64,000 nt of DNA, taken from the NCBI GenBank assembly GCA_947630725.1, contig CANRIS010000009.1:1-64000 (forward strand), given 5' to 3'. The position numbers were made by a program, and so were the translations under genes. Position 1 is the stretch's first letter. Each line of letters starts with the position of its first letter. The DNA comes from an uncultured Clostridia bacterium. Its GTDB lineage: Bacteria; Bacillota; Clostridia; Lachnospirales; CAG-274. The notes beneath the pieces are model-generated. The model ran no database searches. It was not told where the DNA came from and worked only from the letters and a program-made list of their open reading frames with translations. Shown piece after piece: positions 1 through 8,436 of this stretch.

Positions 1-959
1 TCTTTACTCTCTGGCTCTGTAGGCGGTACTGGAGCCTCATCTGTTACCCCAAACTTAAGATATTGCCCAGCTCCGCCTACACTGGTATCTATATCCTCTA
101 TCCACTCTGTAAAATAGAGCCCCTCCTTCTCTAAGAGCCTATCATATACCTCCTTAGTATCTCTGATATTCATACCATAGTAGCCCTCATTAACAATATC
201 CGCCCCCTGTATTACCACCTCATTTTTATATACTAAAGTTTCTGTAATATCTAAGAAATTCTCACTATAAATACCGCCTCCGATCCTAGCATGATTGCCC
301 TTTACTGTACACTTATTAAGATAGCTACTGCAATCAAGGTACAGAGCTCCGCCTTTTTCATCAGCCCACCCATTAGTAAACTCACAGCTTGTAAGCCTCA
401 GGATCCCAGATCCAGTAGCGTATATATGGCTACCATTTCCCGCACTGTTACCAGAGAAAGTACAGCTCTCAAGAGTGGTATTACCGCTAGCAATATAGAT
501 AACCCCACCATTACCGCCTTGATTGAGAAAATCAGAAAAGGTACACAGATCAAATTTTACAGCATGATTTATCACTATAAAGGGCTTAGTACCTCCTATA
601 CCTTTTTTGCCTCCTGCGTTACCGTCAAAAGTTATATTCTCTACTGTAGATATATCCTGTGCCGTGCCGCCCTTTGTAAATATGAGCTGAGCCTCACTAT
701 CCATACGGATAATATCAAAGTATTTACCTGATCTGCCTATTTCCGTTTTAGGGGAGATCTCTATAGTACCTGTTACCCCTATCAGAGATCCGCTCCTTTG
801 CTCAGTAAAGGCTCTTACCAGCTCCTCATAATTGCTAACCGTTATATCAGGTATCCGCTCCTCATCCCCCGCCGTACTTGCGCTTACTCCTAGTGTATTG
901 AACATAAGCACCAGCGCTAAAGCCACTATAGCCCCTTTCCTTAAGATCCGTTTTTTCAT
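1..959 (-). CDS. Secreted right-handed beta-helix protein (partial, C-terminus beyond left edge)
   Basis: The reading frame is open from ATG 959 to the window edge (at least 319 codons, no stop), behind a perfect AGGAGGT at 968-974. It begins with a signal peptide (KKR, then a hydrophobic stretch, cleavage near VSA-STA at about residue 26). The rest is made of short repeating strands such as LESCTFSGN, LTSCEFTNG and LNKCTVKGN, typical of parallel beta-helix (PbH1/Pectate_lyase_3-type) proteins. A proline-rich stretch (APVPPTEPE) near the edge looks like a linker to a further domain or wall anchor outside the window. Serine codons are AGC/AGT/TCT/TCC with no TCG in the part read, whereas TCG is common in the other genes here, so it is probably acquired DNA. 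The function is unknown: an adhesin, a carbohydrate-active enzyme or a surface protein are all possible. Confidence 0.8.
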   Translation of the reverse strand, partial: MKKRILRKGAIVALALVLMFNTLGVSASTAGDEERIPDITVSNYEELVRAFTEQRSGSLIGVTGTIEISPKTEIGRSGKYFDIIRMDSEAQLIFTKGGTAQDISTVENITFDGNAGGKKGIGGTKPFIVINHAVKFDLCTFSDFLNQGGNGGVIYIASGNTTLESCTFSGNSAGNGSHIYATGSGILRLTSCEFTNGWADEKGGALYLDCSSYLNKCTVKGNHARIGGGIYSENFLDITETLVYKNEVVIQGADIVNEGYYGMNIRDTKEVYDRLLEKEGLYFTEWIEDIDTSVGGAGQYLKFGVTDEAPVPPTEPESK

Positions 960-1016
960 AATCCTTTACCTCCTGTAAAATAGTTTTCAGAGCTGTATCC
1001 CAGCCCTGTAAGCCTC

Positions 1017-1062
1017 ATTATACCAGATGTTTATAAACACAGCTCTAAACCTCTGGTATAAT
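1017..1062. repeat. 11-bp inverted repeat enclosing a 12-bp palindrome
   Basis: ATTATACCAGA (1017-1027) is the exact reverse complement of 1052-1062. The loop contains the perfect palindrome TGTTTATAAACA (1028-1039). It lies about 60-100 nt upstream of the beta-helix start, so it could be an operator, a recombination/end site of the inserted segment, or a leader hairpin. Confidence 0.6.
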
Positions 1063-1074
1063 GTCTGAGAGCAC

Positions 1075-1120
1075 AAAAAAGAGCTAGATCTCAAGGATCC
1101 AGCTCTTATAAAGGTTTTTT
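1075..1120 (-). terminator. Rho-independent terminator, probably bidirectional
   Basis: AAGAGCT (1079-1085) pairs with AGCTCTT (1101-1107), with an inner GATC/GATC pairing. The minus strand continues into six T residues (1075-1080) and the plus strand reaches six T residues at 1115-1120. It sits just downstream of the truncated macro-domain gene. Confidence 0.6.
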
Positions 1121-1131
1121 CATGCCACCAA

Positions 1132-1455
1132 TTAAGAAAAGGCGGTATTTGCAGCATTTACTATGGCATCGCAGCGCAGAGTAGTTATGTCTCCCTGCCA
1201 TACATACAGGCCGTCAGATATGGGCTTAAGCTCCGAAATGTCGGTGATGCCCTTTTTCGACAGCTCCTCCTGCAAATATTCGTCCTGTATCTTCAAAAAA
1301 TTTTCGCCCGCAGGCTTTGGCATACGCACATTCATAAGAGACCGCAGCAGTCTTTTTCTGTCCTCCTCTCCCTTCGGTATGTCAATATGGGCATATTGCG
1401 ACTGTTCGGAAAGAAGCTCCCTTATAAGATAAATTCTCTTTTCCTCCTGCGTCAT
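1132..1455 (-). pseudogene. Truncated macro-domain protein (protein-ADP-ribose hydrolase N-terminus)
   Basis: The 107 residues match the start of the bacterial protein-ADP-ribose hydrolase/macro-domain family: a helical N-terminal extension, then the hallmark GDIT...DAIVNAAN segment that begins the ADP-ribose-binding macro fold (residues about 88-104). Full-length relatives run to about 260 residues. Here the frame ends right after AANTAFS, so most of the fold and the active-site glycines are missing. A ribosome-binding site (GGAGGG) and a promoter remain upstream, so it may still be transcribed. The break lies next to DNA of different codon usage, which suggests disruption by an insertion rather than a natural mini-protein. 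Confidence 0.75.
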
Positions 1456-1537
1456 TTTGTTGTTCCCTCCCCTTTTCTAAGAAAATGCCTGTCAGTAAAC
1501 ATTTAAACCGTCCTTTTTTATGCCTGTATAATAAAAT

Positions 1538-1566
1538 ATAATAAGTTAATTTTTTCCCTTATGCAA
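1538..1566 (-). promoter_or_regulatory. Sigma-A-type promoter for the macro-domain remnant
   Basis: On the minus strand, TTGCAT (-35, 1561-1566), 17 nt, then TATTAT (-10, 1538-1543), about 80 nt upstream of the start codon. Confidence 0.5.
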
Positions 1567-1629
1567 GCATAAATTTTTATTTTCCTCCGAATATATTTTT
1601 TTGAGGAACGAAAAAAGAAACCTCTTTGT

Positions 1630-1658
1630 TTGACTTTTCGGATAAATTTTGATAAAAT
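1630..1658 (+). promoter_or_regulatory. Sigma-A-type promoter for carbonic anhydrase
   Basis: TTGACT (1630-1635), 17-nt spacer, TAAAAT (1653-1658). It lies about 30 nt upstream of the start codon, just before the AAGGAGGG ribosome-binding site. Confidence 0.65.
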
Positions 1659-1688
1659 CAAATCAACGACACATTAAGGAGGGAGCTT

Positions 1689-2276
1689 ATGCACAATATA
1701 GATATAAAAGACACAAAGGCGGCTCTTAAAAGGCTTATGGACGGAAACGCCGAATATATTCTCGCCAAAAAGGGCGGCGGAAATGTCTCGGAGGAAATAA
1801 GGCACCTTACCCATACGGACGGCCAGAAGCCCTATGCGGTCGTCATAAGCTGCTCCGACAGCAGGGTTGTTCCCGAGCTTATGTTTATGGCAGGCATAGG
1901 CGAAATATTCACTATAAGAACCGCAGGCAACGTCATAGGCAGCTTTGAGCTTGGCAGCATAGAATATGCGGCAGAGCATCTGGGAGTAAGGCTCATACTC
2001 GTTATAGGCCATACCGTGTGCGGAGCAGTGGACGCGGCCTTAAAGGGCGGAGCCGACAGCTATATAAAAAACATAGCGGACGAAATAAAAACCGCCATAG
2101 GAGATGAAACAGACCCAGAGGTCTGCGAAAAGCTGAATGTATACAACAGCATAGGCAAAATAGAAAAAAGCCCCATAATAAAAGAGCTTATGGAAAAAGA
2201 CGGTCTCAGGATCTTAGGCGGACACTATTATAACAAATCGGGAAAGGTAGTTTTGTACGAAAACGACATATTATAA
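1689..2276 (+). CDS. Beta-class carbonic anhydrase
   Basis: This is a cytoplasmic zinc enzyme interconverting CO2 and bicarbonate. The 195-residue protein has the full set of beta-class signatures: CSDSR at 55-59 (zinc ligand Cys55 and the Asp-Arg dyad) and HTVCG at 108-112 (zinc ligands His108 and Cys111). Its length is usual for the clostridial type. The start ATG follows AAGGAGGG by about 6 nt and is preceded by its own promoter. The next two genes follow at 73 and 43 nt on the same strand and may share its transcript. The likely role is supplying bicarbonate for carboxylation and biosynthesis. Confidence 0.92.
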   Translation: MHNIDIKDTKAALKRLMDGNAEYILAKKGGGNVSEEIRHLTHTDGQKPYAVVISCSDSRVVPELMFMAGIGEIFTIRTAGNVIGSFELGSIEYAAEHLGVRLILVIGHTVCGAVDAALKGGADSYIKNIADEIKTAIGDETDPEVCEKLNVYNSIGKIEKSPIIKELMEKDGLRILGGHYYNKSGKVVLYENDIL

Positions 2277-2349
2277 TTTATACCGATCGCAGCGAAAAAA
2301 TATTTTGCGCCGATCATAAAACAACCTATATTATAAAGGAGGCGTTTTT

Positions 2350-2976
2350 ATGGACAGGATCATCACTATAAGCAGACAATACGGCAGCGGCGGACGGCTT
2401 GTGGCCGAAATGGTTTCAAAAAAGCTTGGCATACCCTTTTATGACAAGGAGGTCATAGACCTTGCGGCCGAAAAAAGCGGTTTTCATGTGGATTTTATAA
2501 GGGAAAACGAACAGAAAATGAGCAGCAGCTTTCTCTACAGCCTTGCGGTAGGTCAGCACTATTCGGGAGGTATGGGCGCAAAGGGCATTATGCCCGGGCC
2601 GAGGGGACTGCCCCTGACAGATCAGCTCTATATGGTAGAAAGAGAGATAATAGAATCTCTGGCAAAGGACGGCCCCTGCGTTATAGTGGGAAGATGCGCC
2701 GACTATATCCTTAAAAACAGCTACCCTATTTTCAACATATTCATATGCGGCGAATACGAAACAAGGATAGAAAGAATAAAAGAGGTCTATAAGCTCGACA
2801 GAGAAACTACGGTATCCAAAATAAAAAAATATGACAAATCAAGAGCGAATCACTACTTCCACTTCACCGACAGGGTTTGGGGAAAGGCCGAAAACTATGA
2901 TATGGTGCTGAATACATCCGTTTTCGGCATTGAAAAAACGGCTGAAATAATATCCAGACTGTATAAAACAATATAA
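2350..2976 (+). CDS. Cytidylate kinase-like family protein
   Basis: The 208-residue protein starts MDRIITISRQYGSGGR, the degenerate P-loop (GSGG at 12-15) of the Cytidylate_kin2/AAA_26 family. A VGRCADY segment near residue 115 is typical of the same group. Family members resemble CMP kinase but generally lack a proven substrate, and clostridial genomes carry several copies. No membrane segments are seen. The ribosome-binding site AAGGAGG is 8 nt upstream. The neighbours (carbonic anhydrase, AI-2E transporter) give no clear pathway, so a nucleotide-kinase fold is well supported but the substrate is not. Confidence 0.85.
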   Translation: MDRIITISRQYGSGGRLVAEMVSKKLGIPFYDKEVIDLAAEKSGFHVDFIRENEQKMSSSFLYSLAVGQHYSGGMGAKGIMPGPRGLPLTDQLYMVEREIIESLAKDGPCVIVGRCADYILKNSYPIFNIFICGEYETRIERIKEVYKLDRETTVSKIKKYDKSRANHYFHFTDRVWGKAENYDMVLNTSVFGIEKTAEIISRLYKTI

Positions 2977-3019
2977 AGAGGGCGATACTTTATAAAAAAT
3001 AAAAAACAGGTGAATACGG

Positions 3020-4159
3020 TTGAAATTTATAATTGAAAAAAAATACCTTAAAATTTCAATATATGTGGTTTTTACGCTTATTCTGTTCTATGCCTTCAAA
3101 AGGATAATAGACATCGCCGTATTTTCACTTGCAAATATAGATGCTGTCATATCGGGATTTTTAAGTATCACGGGGCGTATTTTCTCTTTGATATCGCTCC
3201 CCTTCACAGGCTTTGTCATAGCCTATCTGCTGGATCCCCTGTGCGACTTTTTCGACAGACTCTATTCAAAAAAAACAAACAAAAAAAGCGAAAGAAGAAC
3301 AATGGGCGTTATAATGACATATTTTTTTCTTATACTGCTCATTGTTTTCTTTGTATGGTTTTTGTGGATATATACGGCAAAAGGAATTAAACCCCTCGAA
3401 TATCTTAACCGAGCGTATATTCAGTTTGACGGAATGTACAAAAACGCAGTGGACTTTCTCATAAGGTACGATATGTATGACTTTTCAATAAAGTATATAG
3501 ACTCTCTGCGCAATAGCTTTCTGGGGTTTTTCGACAGAATATGGCCCTCGGCTCTCGAGGGAGCGGCAGACATAGGGGGCATTTTTCTCGATCTCATTTT
3601 GGGCTTTGTCATAGCGTTTTATTTTCTGCTTGACAAAAAAAGCTTTTTAAACGGCGCAAAGACAGCCTTTAAAATACTTATGCCAAAAAAATTATATACC
3701 GTGTGCGCAAAAACCGCTTTGGACTGTCATATGATTTTTTCGGGATATATAAGAGGACAGCTTACGGACGGAATAATTATGAGCCTGCTCACGGCTTCAT
3801 TCCTTACGATATTCAAAATAAAATTTGCTGTGCTCATAGGCATTATTACGGGCTTTTCAAACATAATACCTTATTTCGGCAGCATTGTGGGTTTTTCTCT
3901 GGCCGTGCTTTCGGCTCTTCTTTCGGGAGAACACATAAAGGCAGTATATGCCGCCATAATTATGATAGCTCTCCAGCAGATAGACTCTGCCGTTATAGTT
4001 CCCAAAATAGTGGGAGAAAAGGTCAGTCTGTCGCCGCCTGCGGTGATTTGCGCCCTCGCCATAGGCGGAAGGCTTGGCGGCATATGGGGAATGATCCTCG
4101 CCGTGCCGTGCGCAGGCATAATAAAAACAATAATAATAAAAAGATATCTGAGAAAATAA
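3020..4159 (+). CDS. AI-2E family transporter (PurR-regulated permease type)
   Basis: The 379-residue multi-pass membrane protein has about eight hydrophobic segments and the conserved C-terminal block IPYFGSIVGF followed by a Pro/Gly-rich membrane hairpin, which defines the AI-2E_transport family. Members include exporters of autoinducer-2, Na+/H+ antiporters and proteins of unknown cargo, so the substrate here is open. The start is TTG at 3020, fixed by AGGTG at 3008-3012. A charged loop follows the second hydrophobic segment (residues about 85-95), as in relatives. It lies 43 nt after the kinase-like gene and 84 nt before cysK, which has its own promoter. Confidence 0.85.
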   Translation: MKFIIEKKYLKISIYVVFTLILFYAFKRIIDIAVFSLANIDAVISGFLSITGRIFSLISLPFTGFVIAYLLDPLCDFFDRLYSKKTNKKSERRTMGVIMTYFFLILLIVFFVWFLWIYTAKGIKPLEYLNRAYIQFDGMYKNAVDFLIRYDMYDFSIKYIDSLRNSFLGFFDRIWPSALEGAADIGGIFLDLILGFVIAFYFLLDKKSFLNGAKTAFKILMPKKLYTVCAKTALDCHMIFSGYIRGQLTDGIIMSLLTASFLTIFKIKFAVLIGIITGFSNIIPYFGSIVGFSLAVLSALLSGEHIKAVYAAIIMIALQQIDSAVIVPKIVGEKVSLSPPAVICALAIGGRLGGIWGMILAVPCAGIIKTIIIKRYLRK

Positions 4160-4167
4160 AAAAGGTA

Positions 4168-4195
4168 TTGACTATATAAATTTTGATGGTATAAT
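4168..4195 (+). promoter_or_regulatory. Sigma-A-type promoter for cysK
   Basis: TTGACT (4168-4173), 16-nt spacer, TATAAT (4190-4195). The leader to the start codon is only about 40 nt, and no T-box or S-box fold is evident. Confidence 0.7.
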
Positions 4196-4243
4196 AATTT
4201 TATATAAACCTATCGACACGATATGTTATAAGGAGGTTTTGTT

Positions 4244-5179
4244 ATGAGCGAAATAAATAAAAGCGTTCTTGATCTTATAGGAAATACACCCATTGTGGAA
4301 ATAAGCCGCTATTGCAGAAAAAAGGGTCTGAATGATGTCTCCCTGCTTGCAAAGCTCGAATACTTCAACCCTTCGGGCTCCGTAAAGGACAGAGCGGCGA
4401 TCGCAATGATAGAGGCTGCCGAAAGAGACGGCTATCTTAAGCCCGGCGCCACTATAATAGAGCCTACATCGGGCAACACAGGCATTGGACTTGCAATGGC
4501 AGCCACCATAAAGGGCTATAAGACCATACTTACACTGCCCGAGACAATGAGCGTTGAAAGGCGCAGACTGCTCAGGGCGTACGGGGCGCAGCTTGTCCTC
4601 ACGGACGGAAAGCTCGGTATGAAGGGCGCCATAGAAAAGGCTCTTGAGATACATAAAAATACCGAAGGTTCATTTATCCCCGGTCAGTTTGAAAATCCTG
4701 CAAATCCGTCAGCCCACGAAAATCATACGGGCCCCGAAATCTGGGAGCAGACAGGCGGAAAGGTCGATATATTCGTTTCGGGAGTAGGCAGCGGAGGTAC
4801 GATAACAGGCGCAGGCAAATATCTCAAAGCCAAAAACCCCGACATAAAGATAGTTGCGGTAGAGCCTGCCGACAGCCCCGTTTTGTCAAAGTCCATATCG
4901 GGCTCTCACAAGATACAGGGTATAGGCGCAGGCTTTGTGCCCGATGTTCTCGATACGGACATTTATGACGAAATAATCGCCATAACAAACGACGATGCCT
5001 TTGAGGAGGGCAGAGAGCTTGCCCACAGTGAGGGCATTCTCGCAGGCATCTCCTCGGGCGCTGCTCTTAAGGCAGGGGCGATTCTGGCTGCAAGGCCCGA
5101 AAACAAGGGCAAAACAATAGTCGTTCTTCTGCCCGATTCGGGAGACAGGTATCTCTCGACCCCTCTTTTTTCGGAGTAA
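4244..5179 (+). CDS. cysK: Cysteine synthase A (O-acetylserine sulfhydrylase)
   Basis: It makes L-cysteine from O-acetylserine and sulfide using PLP. The 311-residue protein shows the PLP-lysine block NPSGSVKDR (Lys48), the substrate loop TSGNTG (75-80) and the phosphate-binding GSGGT near residue 185, all at the usual CysK spacing. The length matches CysK rather than the longer cystathionine beta-synthase. The start follows AAGGAGG. It is a single-gene unit with its own promoter and a strong terminator directly after it. No serine acetyltransferase gene is adjacent. Confidence 0.95.
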   Translation: MSEINKSVLDLIGNTPIVEISRYCRKKGLNDVSLLAKLEYFNPSGSVKDRAAIAMIEAAERDGYLKPGATIIEPTSGNTGIGLAMAATIKGYKTILTLPETMSVERRRLLRAYGAQLVLTDGKLGMKGAIEKALEIHKNTEGSFIPGQFENPANPSAHENHTGPEIWEQTGGKVDIFVSGVGSGGTITGAGKYLKAKNPDIKIVAVEPADSPVLSKSISGSHKIQGIGAGFVPDVLDTDIYDEIIAITNDDAFEEGRELAHSEGILAGISSGAALKAGAILAARPENKGKTIVVLLPDSGDRYLSTPLFSE

Positions 5180-5210
5180 TAATCAAAAAAAGGATAAACT
5201 AAGGATAAAT

Positions 5211-5252
5211 AAAAAATCACCTGTCGCTTTATTTAAGACAGGTGATTTTTTT
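5211..5252 (+). terminator. Rho-independent terminator after cysK
   Basis: ATCACCTGTC (5216-5225) pairs with GACAGGTGAT (5237-5246) and is followed by a run of T residues to 5252. The A-run before the stem makes it potentially active on the minus strand too. Confidence 0.85.
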
Positions 5253-5258
5253 GCTGCA

Positions 5259-5301
5259 CAAAAAAGCATTCCGACACATATGATTATGTTGTCGGAATGC
5301 T
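5259..5301 (-). terminator. Rho-independent terminator after secDF
   Basis: AGCATTCCGACA (5265-5276) is perfectly complementary to 5290-5301. On the minus strand the stem runs into TTTTT (5260-5264). It lies 38 nt past the secDF stop. Confidence 0.85.
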
Positions 5302-5338
5302 CGGATTTATTTTATTGTTTTGATTTATTTATATCCGA

Positions 5339-8023
5339 TTATTTTTTCTTTCCGATTTTTGAAAACCAGAACCATACAGATACAGATATGAGTACAGACG
5401 ACCATGTACCTGCAATTATACCGGCTACTATAGGCAGAGCAAACTCCTTAATGGACTGAACGCCCAGTATATAGAGAGCGCCTATTGTAAACAGTGTTGT
5501 AAGAGATGTGAATATTGATCTTCTCATACACTGACTTACAGATACATCGGCAAGCTGCTCAACAGTCCATCTTCTGTGAGTATTTTTGTTTTCTCTTACT
5601 CTGTCGAATATAACGATAGATGCGTTTATTGAATAACCAAGCACCGTAAGAATAGCCGCTATAAACGAGTTTGAAAGAGGTATTCTTATAACAGCGTAGC
5701 AGGCAAGAACTATGAGAGCGTCATGTATAAGCGCAATGATCGAAGATGCTCCCGTTCTGAAATCCTTGAATCTCAGAGATACATATATAAGCATTGCAAG
5801 GCAGGCAAGAACTACTGCAAGAATAGCGTTCTTTGTCATTTCGGAGCTGATAGTTGCAGAAATCTGAGTAACCGAAAAATCATCGTTCTCAAGATCATAC
5901 TTCTGAGCAACTGCTGCGATAACGGCTGCGATGTTGCCCGTATAGCCTTCGCCCGTAGCCACTGTGTGAACGTGCTCTGTCGTGGTCTCGCTGTCTCCCT
6001 CGCTTGTTCCCTCGGCATCGGCGTCTATAAGCTGATTTCCTTCCGAATCAGTTACTCTTTCAAATGCTGAGGGGTCTATGGAGTAGGTTCCGTCTCCGTT
6101 GTCAACGAGATCGTCCTCGCCAATATCAAGAACCATTCCTTCGTCGTCTGAGTCTGAGTCTGCTCCGTCAGCAGGTGTTTCTTCGGCTGCTGCGTCCTCA
6201 TCGGCTGCGGCATTTTCGTCTGCTGCTGCTTCATCGCCTGCGGCTGCGCCTTCTTCATCGGCAGTCACTTCTGCGTCAGCCTCAGCCTGCGAAACTATGC
6301 TGGATACTTCGATTTCGCCATCGGAATTTTCTTCGGCAGCCTCTTCTCCCTCGGCAGCCTCTTCATCGGCAGCCTCTCCATCGGCTGCTTCTTCCTCCTG
6401 ACCTTCCTCGTCAGAAACCACAATATCCGTAGGCTCGTCTGCGCCGCCTATAGCGTCATCGCTGCCCGAAAGAGCCTCGTCTACGGTTACATCGTCAATA
6501 GCCGACTTAAGCTTTATTATAGCCTTGTTTTCGGATGTGACCTTCTGTATAACGGGTGTTTCTCCCTCGGCTGCGCTTGCAACTATCTCTTCAAGCTCTG
6601 CCTGGTCGAAATCCTTTCCAAGATTTACTTCTATGGACGTACCGCCTGTGAATGATACGTCATAGTCAAAAGCGCCCTTGCCTCTTACGGCACCGAAGAT
6701 CATAGCGGCAAAGCCCACCAGAATAACAGCGGCAGAAATGCCTGTCCAGATCTTTCTCTTTTCAACAATATTGAATGTCTTTGTCTCTGCCGATCCTACC
6801 TTAGCCGCATAGAATCCCGGCTTTGTAACGCCCATTCTGAAGAATGCGTTTACAAGGATCCTTGTGATAACAAGAGCGGTGAACATCGAAAGTACGATAC
6901 CTATGATAAGAGTCTGAGCAAAGCCCCTGATGGTACCCGTACCGAGAAGATAGAGTATTACGCCTGCGATTATCGTTGTTACGTTTCCGTCCACGATAGC
7001 CGAAAGCGCATGGGAGAAGCCGTTCTTTATAGCAGTACCCGTACTTCTGCCTGCCGCAATTTCTTCCTTTATACGTTCAAATATAATTACGTTCGCATCG
7101 ACAGCCATACCTATCGAAAGTATGATACCCGCAATACCGGGCAGCGTCAGCGTTACCTCAAAAAGGCTCAGTACAAGCACATCCAGACCTATATATATGA
7201 GGAGCGCCCAGTCAGCAATAAATCCAAGGCCTCTGTATACAATGAGCATAAACAAAAGCACAAGAGCGATACCTATAAGACCTGCCACAAGGCTTGTAGA
7301 GAGTGACGATGCGCCAAGTCTTGCGCCTATGGAGTTGCTCTCGATCACACGAAGATCAAAGGGAAGTGAGCCCGACTTGATGAGGTTTGCAAGAGTCTGC
7401 GCCTCTTCGTTTGTAAAGTCGCCCTCTATGATTGCGCTTCCGTCAAGTATAGCTGTGTTTACCTTGGGAGCGCTTATAACATCGTTGTCCATATAGATAT
7501 ATATGGGCTTGCCTATATTGTTCTGAGTTGCGTCCGCAAAGGCCTTTGAACCTTCATCGTCAAATTCGAGCGCAACAACGACCTCGCTCACTCCGTTCTG
7601 GCTCGATGTGCTTCTGTAGGCGTCCTTTACGTTTTTGCCGTCTACAACAACATTTCCCGATTCGTCCATAAAATAGAGATGAGCAGTCTGTCCGATCTCG
7701 TTGATGGCTGTTTCGGCGTCATCAACACCGGGGATCTCAACCCTGATACGGTTTGTACCCTCGGATGCAACCTCTGCCTCTGTCCAGTTGTTGCTGTCAA
7801 GTCTCTGCTGTATCATAGACACAGCCGAAGCCATTTCGTCCTCATTGGGCGTATAGTCTACGGCTTCATAAACTACATATACTCCGCCCCGAAGATCAAG
7901 ACCAAGGCTGATATTCTGATAGCCCAGCCTGCTCCATACCGACTGACCGAATATGGCGGCGGCGCCCAGGGCAACAACAAGCACAGCCATCAAAAATACA
8001 ACAAAACCATTCTTATTTTTCAT
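5339..8023 (-). CDS. secDF: Protein translocase SecDF fusion with a large acidic insert
   Basis: This is the membrane partner of SecYEG, which uses the proton gradient to pull proteins across the membrane. It is a single 894-residue chain. The SecD half (about 1-405) has the LGLDLRGG motif, an external P1 region, and the GIAGIILSIGMAVDANVIIFERI membrane block (about 296-318, with the functional Asp). The SecF half (about 417-894) has the FTGGT motif (458-462) and VLGYSINASIVIFDRVREN (794-812). SecDF fusions are normal in Bacillota. Unusual is the stretch from about 515 to 690 within the SecF external domain, which is almost entirely Glu, Asp, Ala, Ser and Gly and separates the two halves of that small domain. 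The gene is monocistronic with its own promoter, a roughly 185-nt leader and a terminator. Confidence 0.95.
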   Translation of the reverse strand: MKNKNGFVVFLMAVLVVALGAAAIFGQSVWSRLGYQNISLGLDLRGGVYVVYEAVDYTPNEDEMASAVSMIQQRLDSNNWTEAEVASEGTNRIRVEIPGVDDAETAINEIGQTAHLYFMDESGNVVVDGKNVKDAYRSTSSQNGVSEVVVALEFDDEGSKAFADATQNNIGKPIYIYMDNDVISAPKVNTAILDGSAIIEGDFTNEEAQTLANLIKSGSLPFDLRVIESNSIGARLGASSLSTSLVAGLIGIALVLLFMLIVYRGLGFIADWALLIYIGLDVLVLSLFEVTLTLPGIAGIILSIGMAVDANVIIFERIKEEIAAGRSTGTAIKNGFSHALSAIVDGNVTTIIAGVILYLLGTGTIRGFAQTLIIGIVLSMFTALVITRILVNAFFRMGVTKPGFYAAKVGSAETKTFNIVEKRKIWTGISAAVILVGFAAMIFGAVRGKGAFDYDVSFTGGTSIEVNLGKDFDQAELEEIVASAAEGETPVIQKVTSENKAIIKLKSAIDDVTVDEALSGSDDAIGGADEPTDIVVSDEEGQEEEAADGEAADEEAAEGEEAAEENSDGEIEVSSIVSQAEADAEVTADEEGAAAGDEAAADENAAADEDAAAEETPADGADSDSDDEGMVLDIGEDDLVDNGDGTYSIDPSAFERVTDSEGNQLIDADAEGTSEGDSETTTEHVHTVATGEGYTGNIAAVIAAVAQKYDLENDDFSVTQISATISSEMTKNAILAVVLACLAMLIYVSLRFKDFRTGASSIIALIHDALIVLACYAVIRIPLSNSFIAAILTVLGYSINASIVIFDRVRENKNTHRRWTVEQLADVSVSQCMRRSIFTSLTTLFTIGALYILGVQSIKEFALPIVAGIIAGTWSSVLISVSVWFWFSKIGKKK

Positions 8024-8208
8024 TGGTGTTTCCTCCCTAAAAATTTTTCCGGCGGAGATTCTCTTTTCCGCTTTCTCCGTTCGGGCGTTATACCGACCTT
8101 TAAGCCCGTAAAGGATAAAAATTTAAAAACCTAAGCCCGAAAGCGCAAACGATTTTTATCCCCTTTGATAAAGCAATCGGTATGAATGGTTGCCGCCTGA
8201 ACACTATG
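8024..8208 (-). promoter_or_regulatory. Long 5' leader of secDF
   Basis: From the inferred transcription start near 8208 to the secDF ATG there are about 185 untranslated nt with no open frame. Two GGGCTTA-containing direct repeats lie about 30 nt apart. I recognise no known riboswitch. The AGGGAGG ribosome-binding site is at the 3' end. Confidence 0.4.
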
Positions 8209-8214
8209 CCCTTT

Positions 8215-8243
8215 ATTTTATCATATCAAAAACAACTTTGCAA
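8215..8243 (-). promoter_or_regulatory. Sigma-A-type promoter for secDF
   Basis: On the minus strand, TTGCAA (8238-8243), 17-nt spacer, TAAAAT (8215-8220). Confidence 0.65.
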
Positions 8244-8270
8244 GAAATTATTTCAATTTTTTCACCATAT

Positions 8271-8359
8271 AAAAAAGGAAACGCCTGTCAGACCGACCAA
8301 AGCAGCCTGAGGGGACAGCCCTCACGCATATATTAACGATCGTTTGTCAGGCGTTTTTT
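8271..8359 (-). terminator. Branched terminator after the phosphodiester glycosidase gene
   Basis: AAACGCCTG (8279-8287) pairs with CAGGCGTTT (8348-8356). The minus strand runs into T residues (8271-8276), and the plus strand also has a T-run (8354-8359), so it may work both ways. Inside is a second hairpin, TGAGGG (8308-8313) with CCCTCA (8319-8324). The large structured loop is unusual for a simple terminator. Confidence 0.6.
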
Positions 8360-8436
8360 AAATATACTGTAATCAGAATCTGTGGACAGCCTGTCCGTCA
8401 GAGCATATAGCCCTCATAAAACGGGGATTTTAGGTT

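Noticed and set aside
291..731. A 146-codon plus-strand frame at the left end
   Set aside because: It is antisense to the beta-helix gene, which has a signal peptide, a strong ribosome-binding site and repeat structure. The plus-strand product has none of these.
6064..6432. Plus-strand open frames opposite the acidic part of secDF
   Set aside because: They encode Leu/Arg- or Ser/Ala-repeats that are simply the complement of the Glu/Ala codons of secDF, with no start signals.
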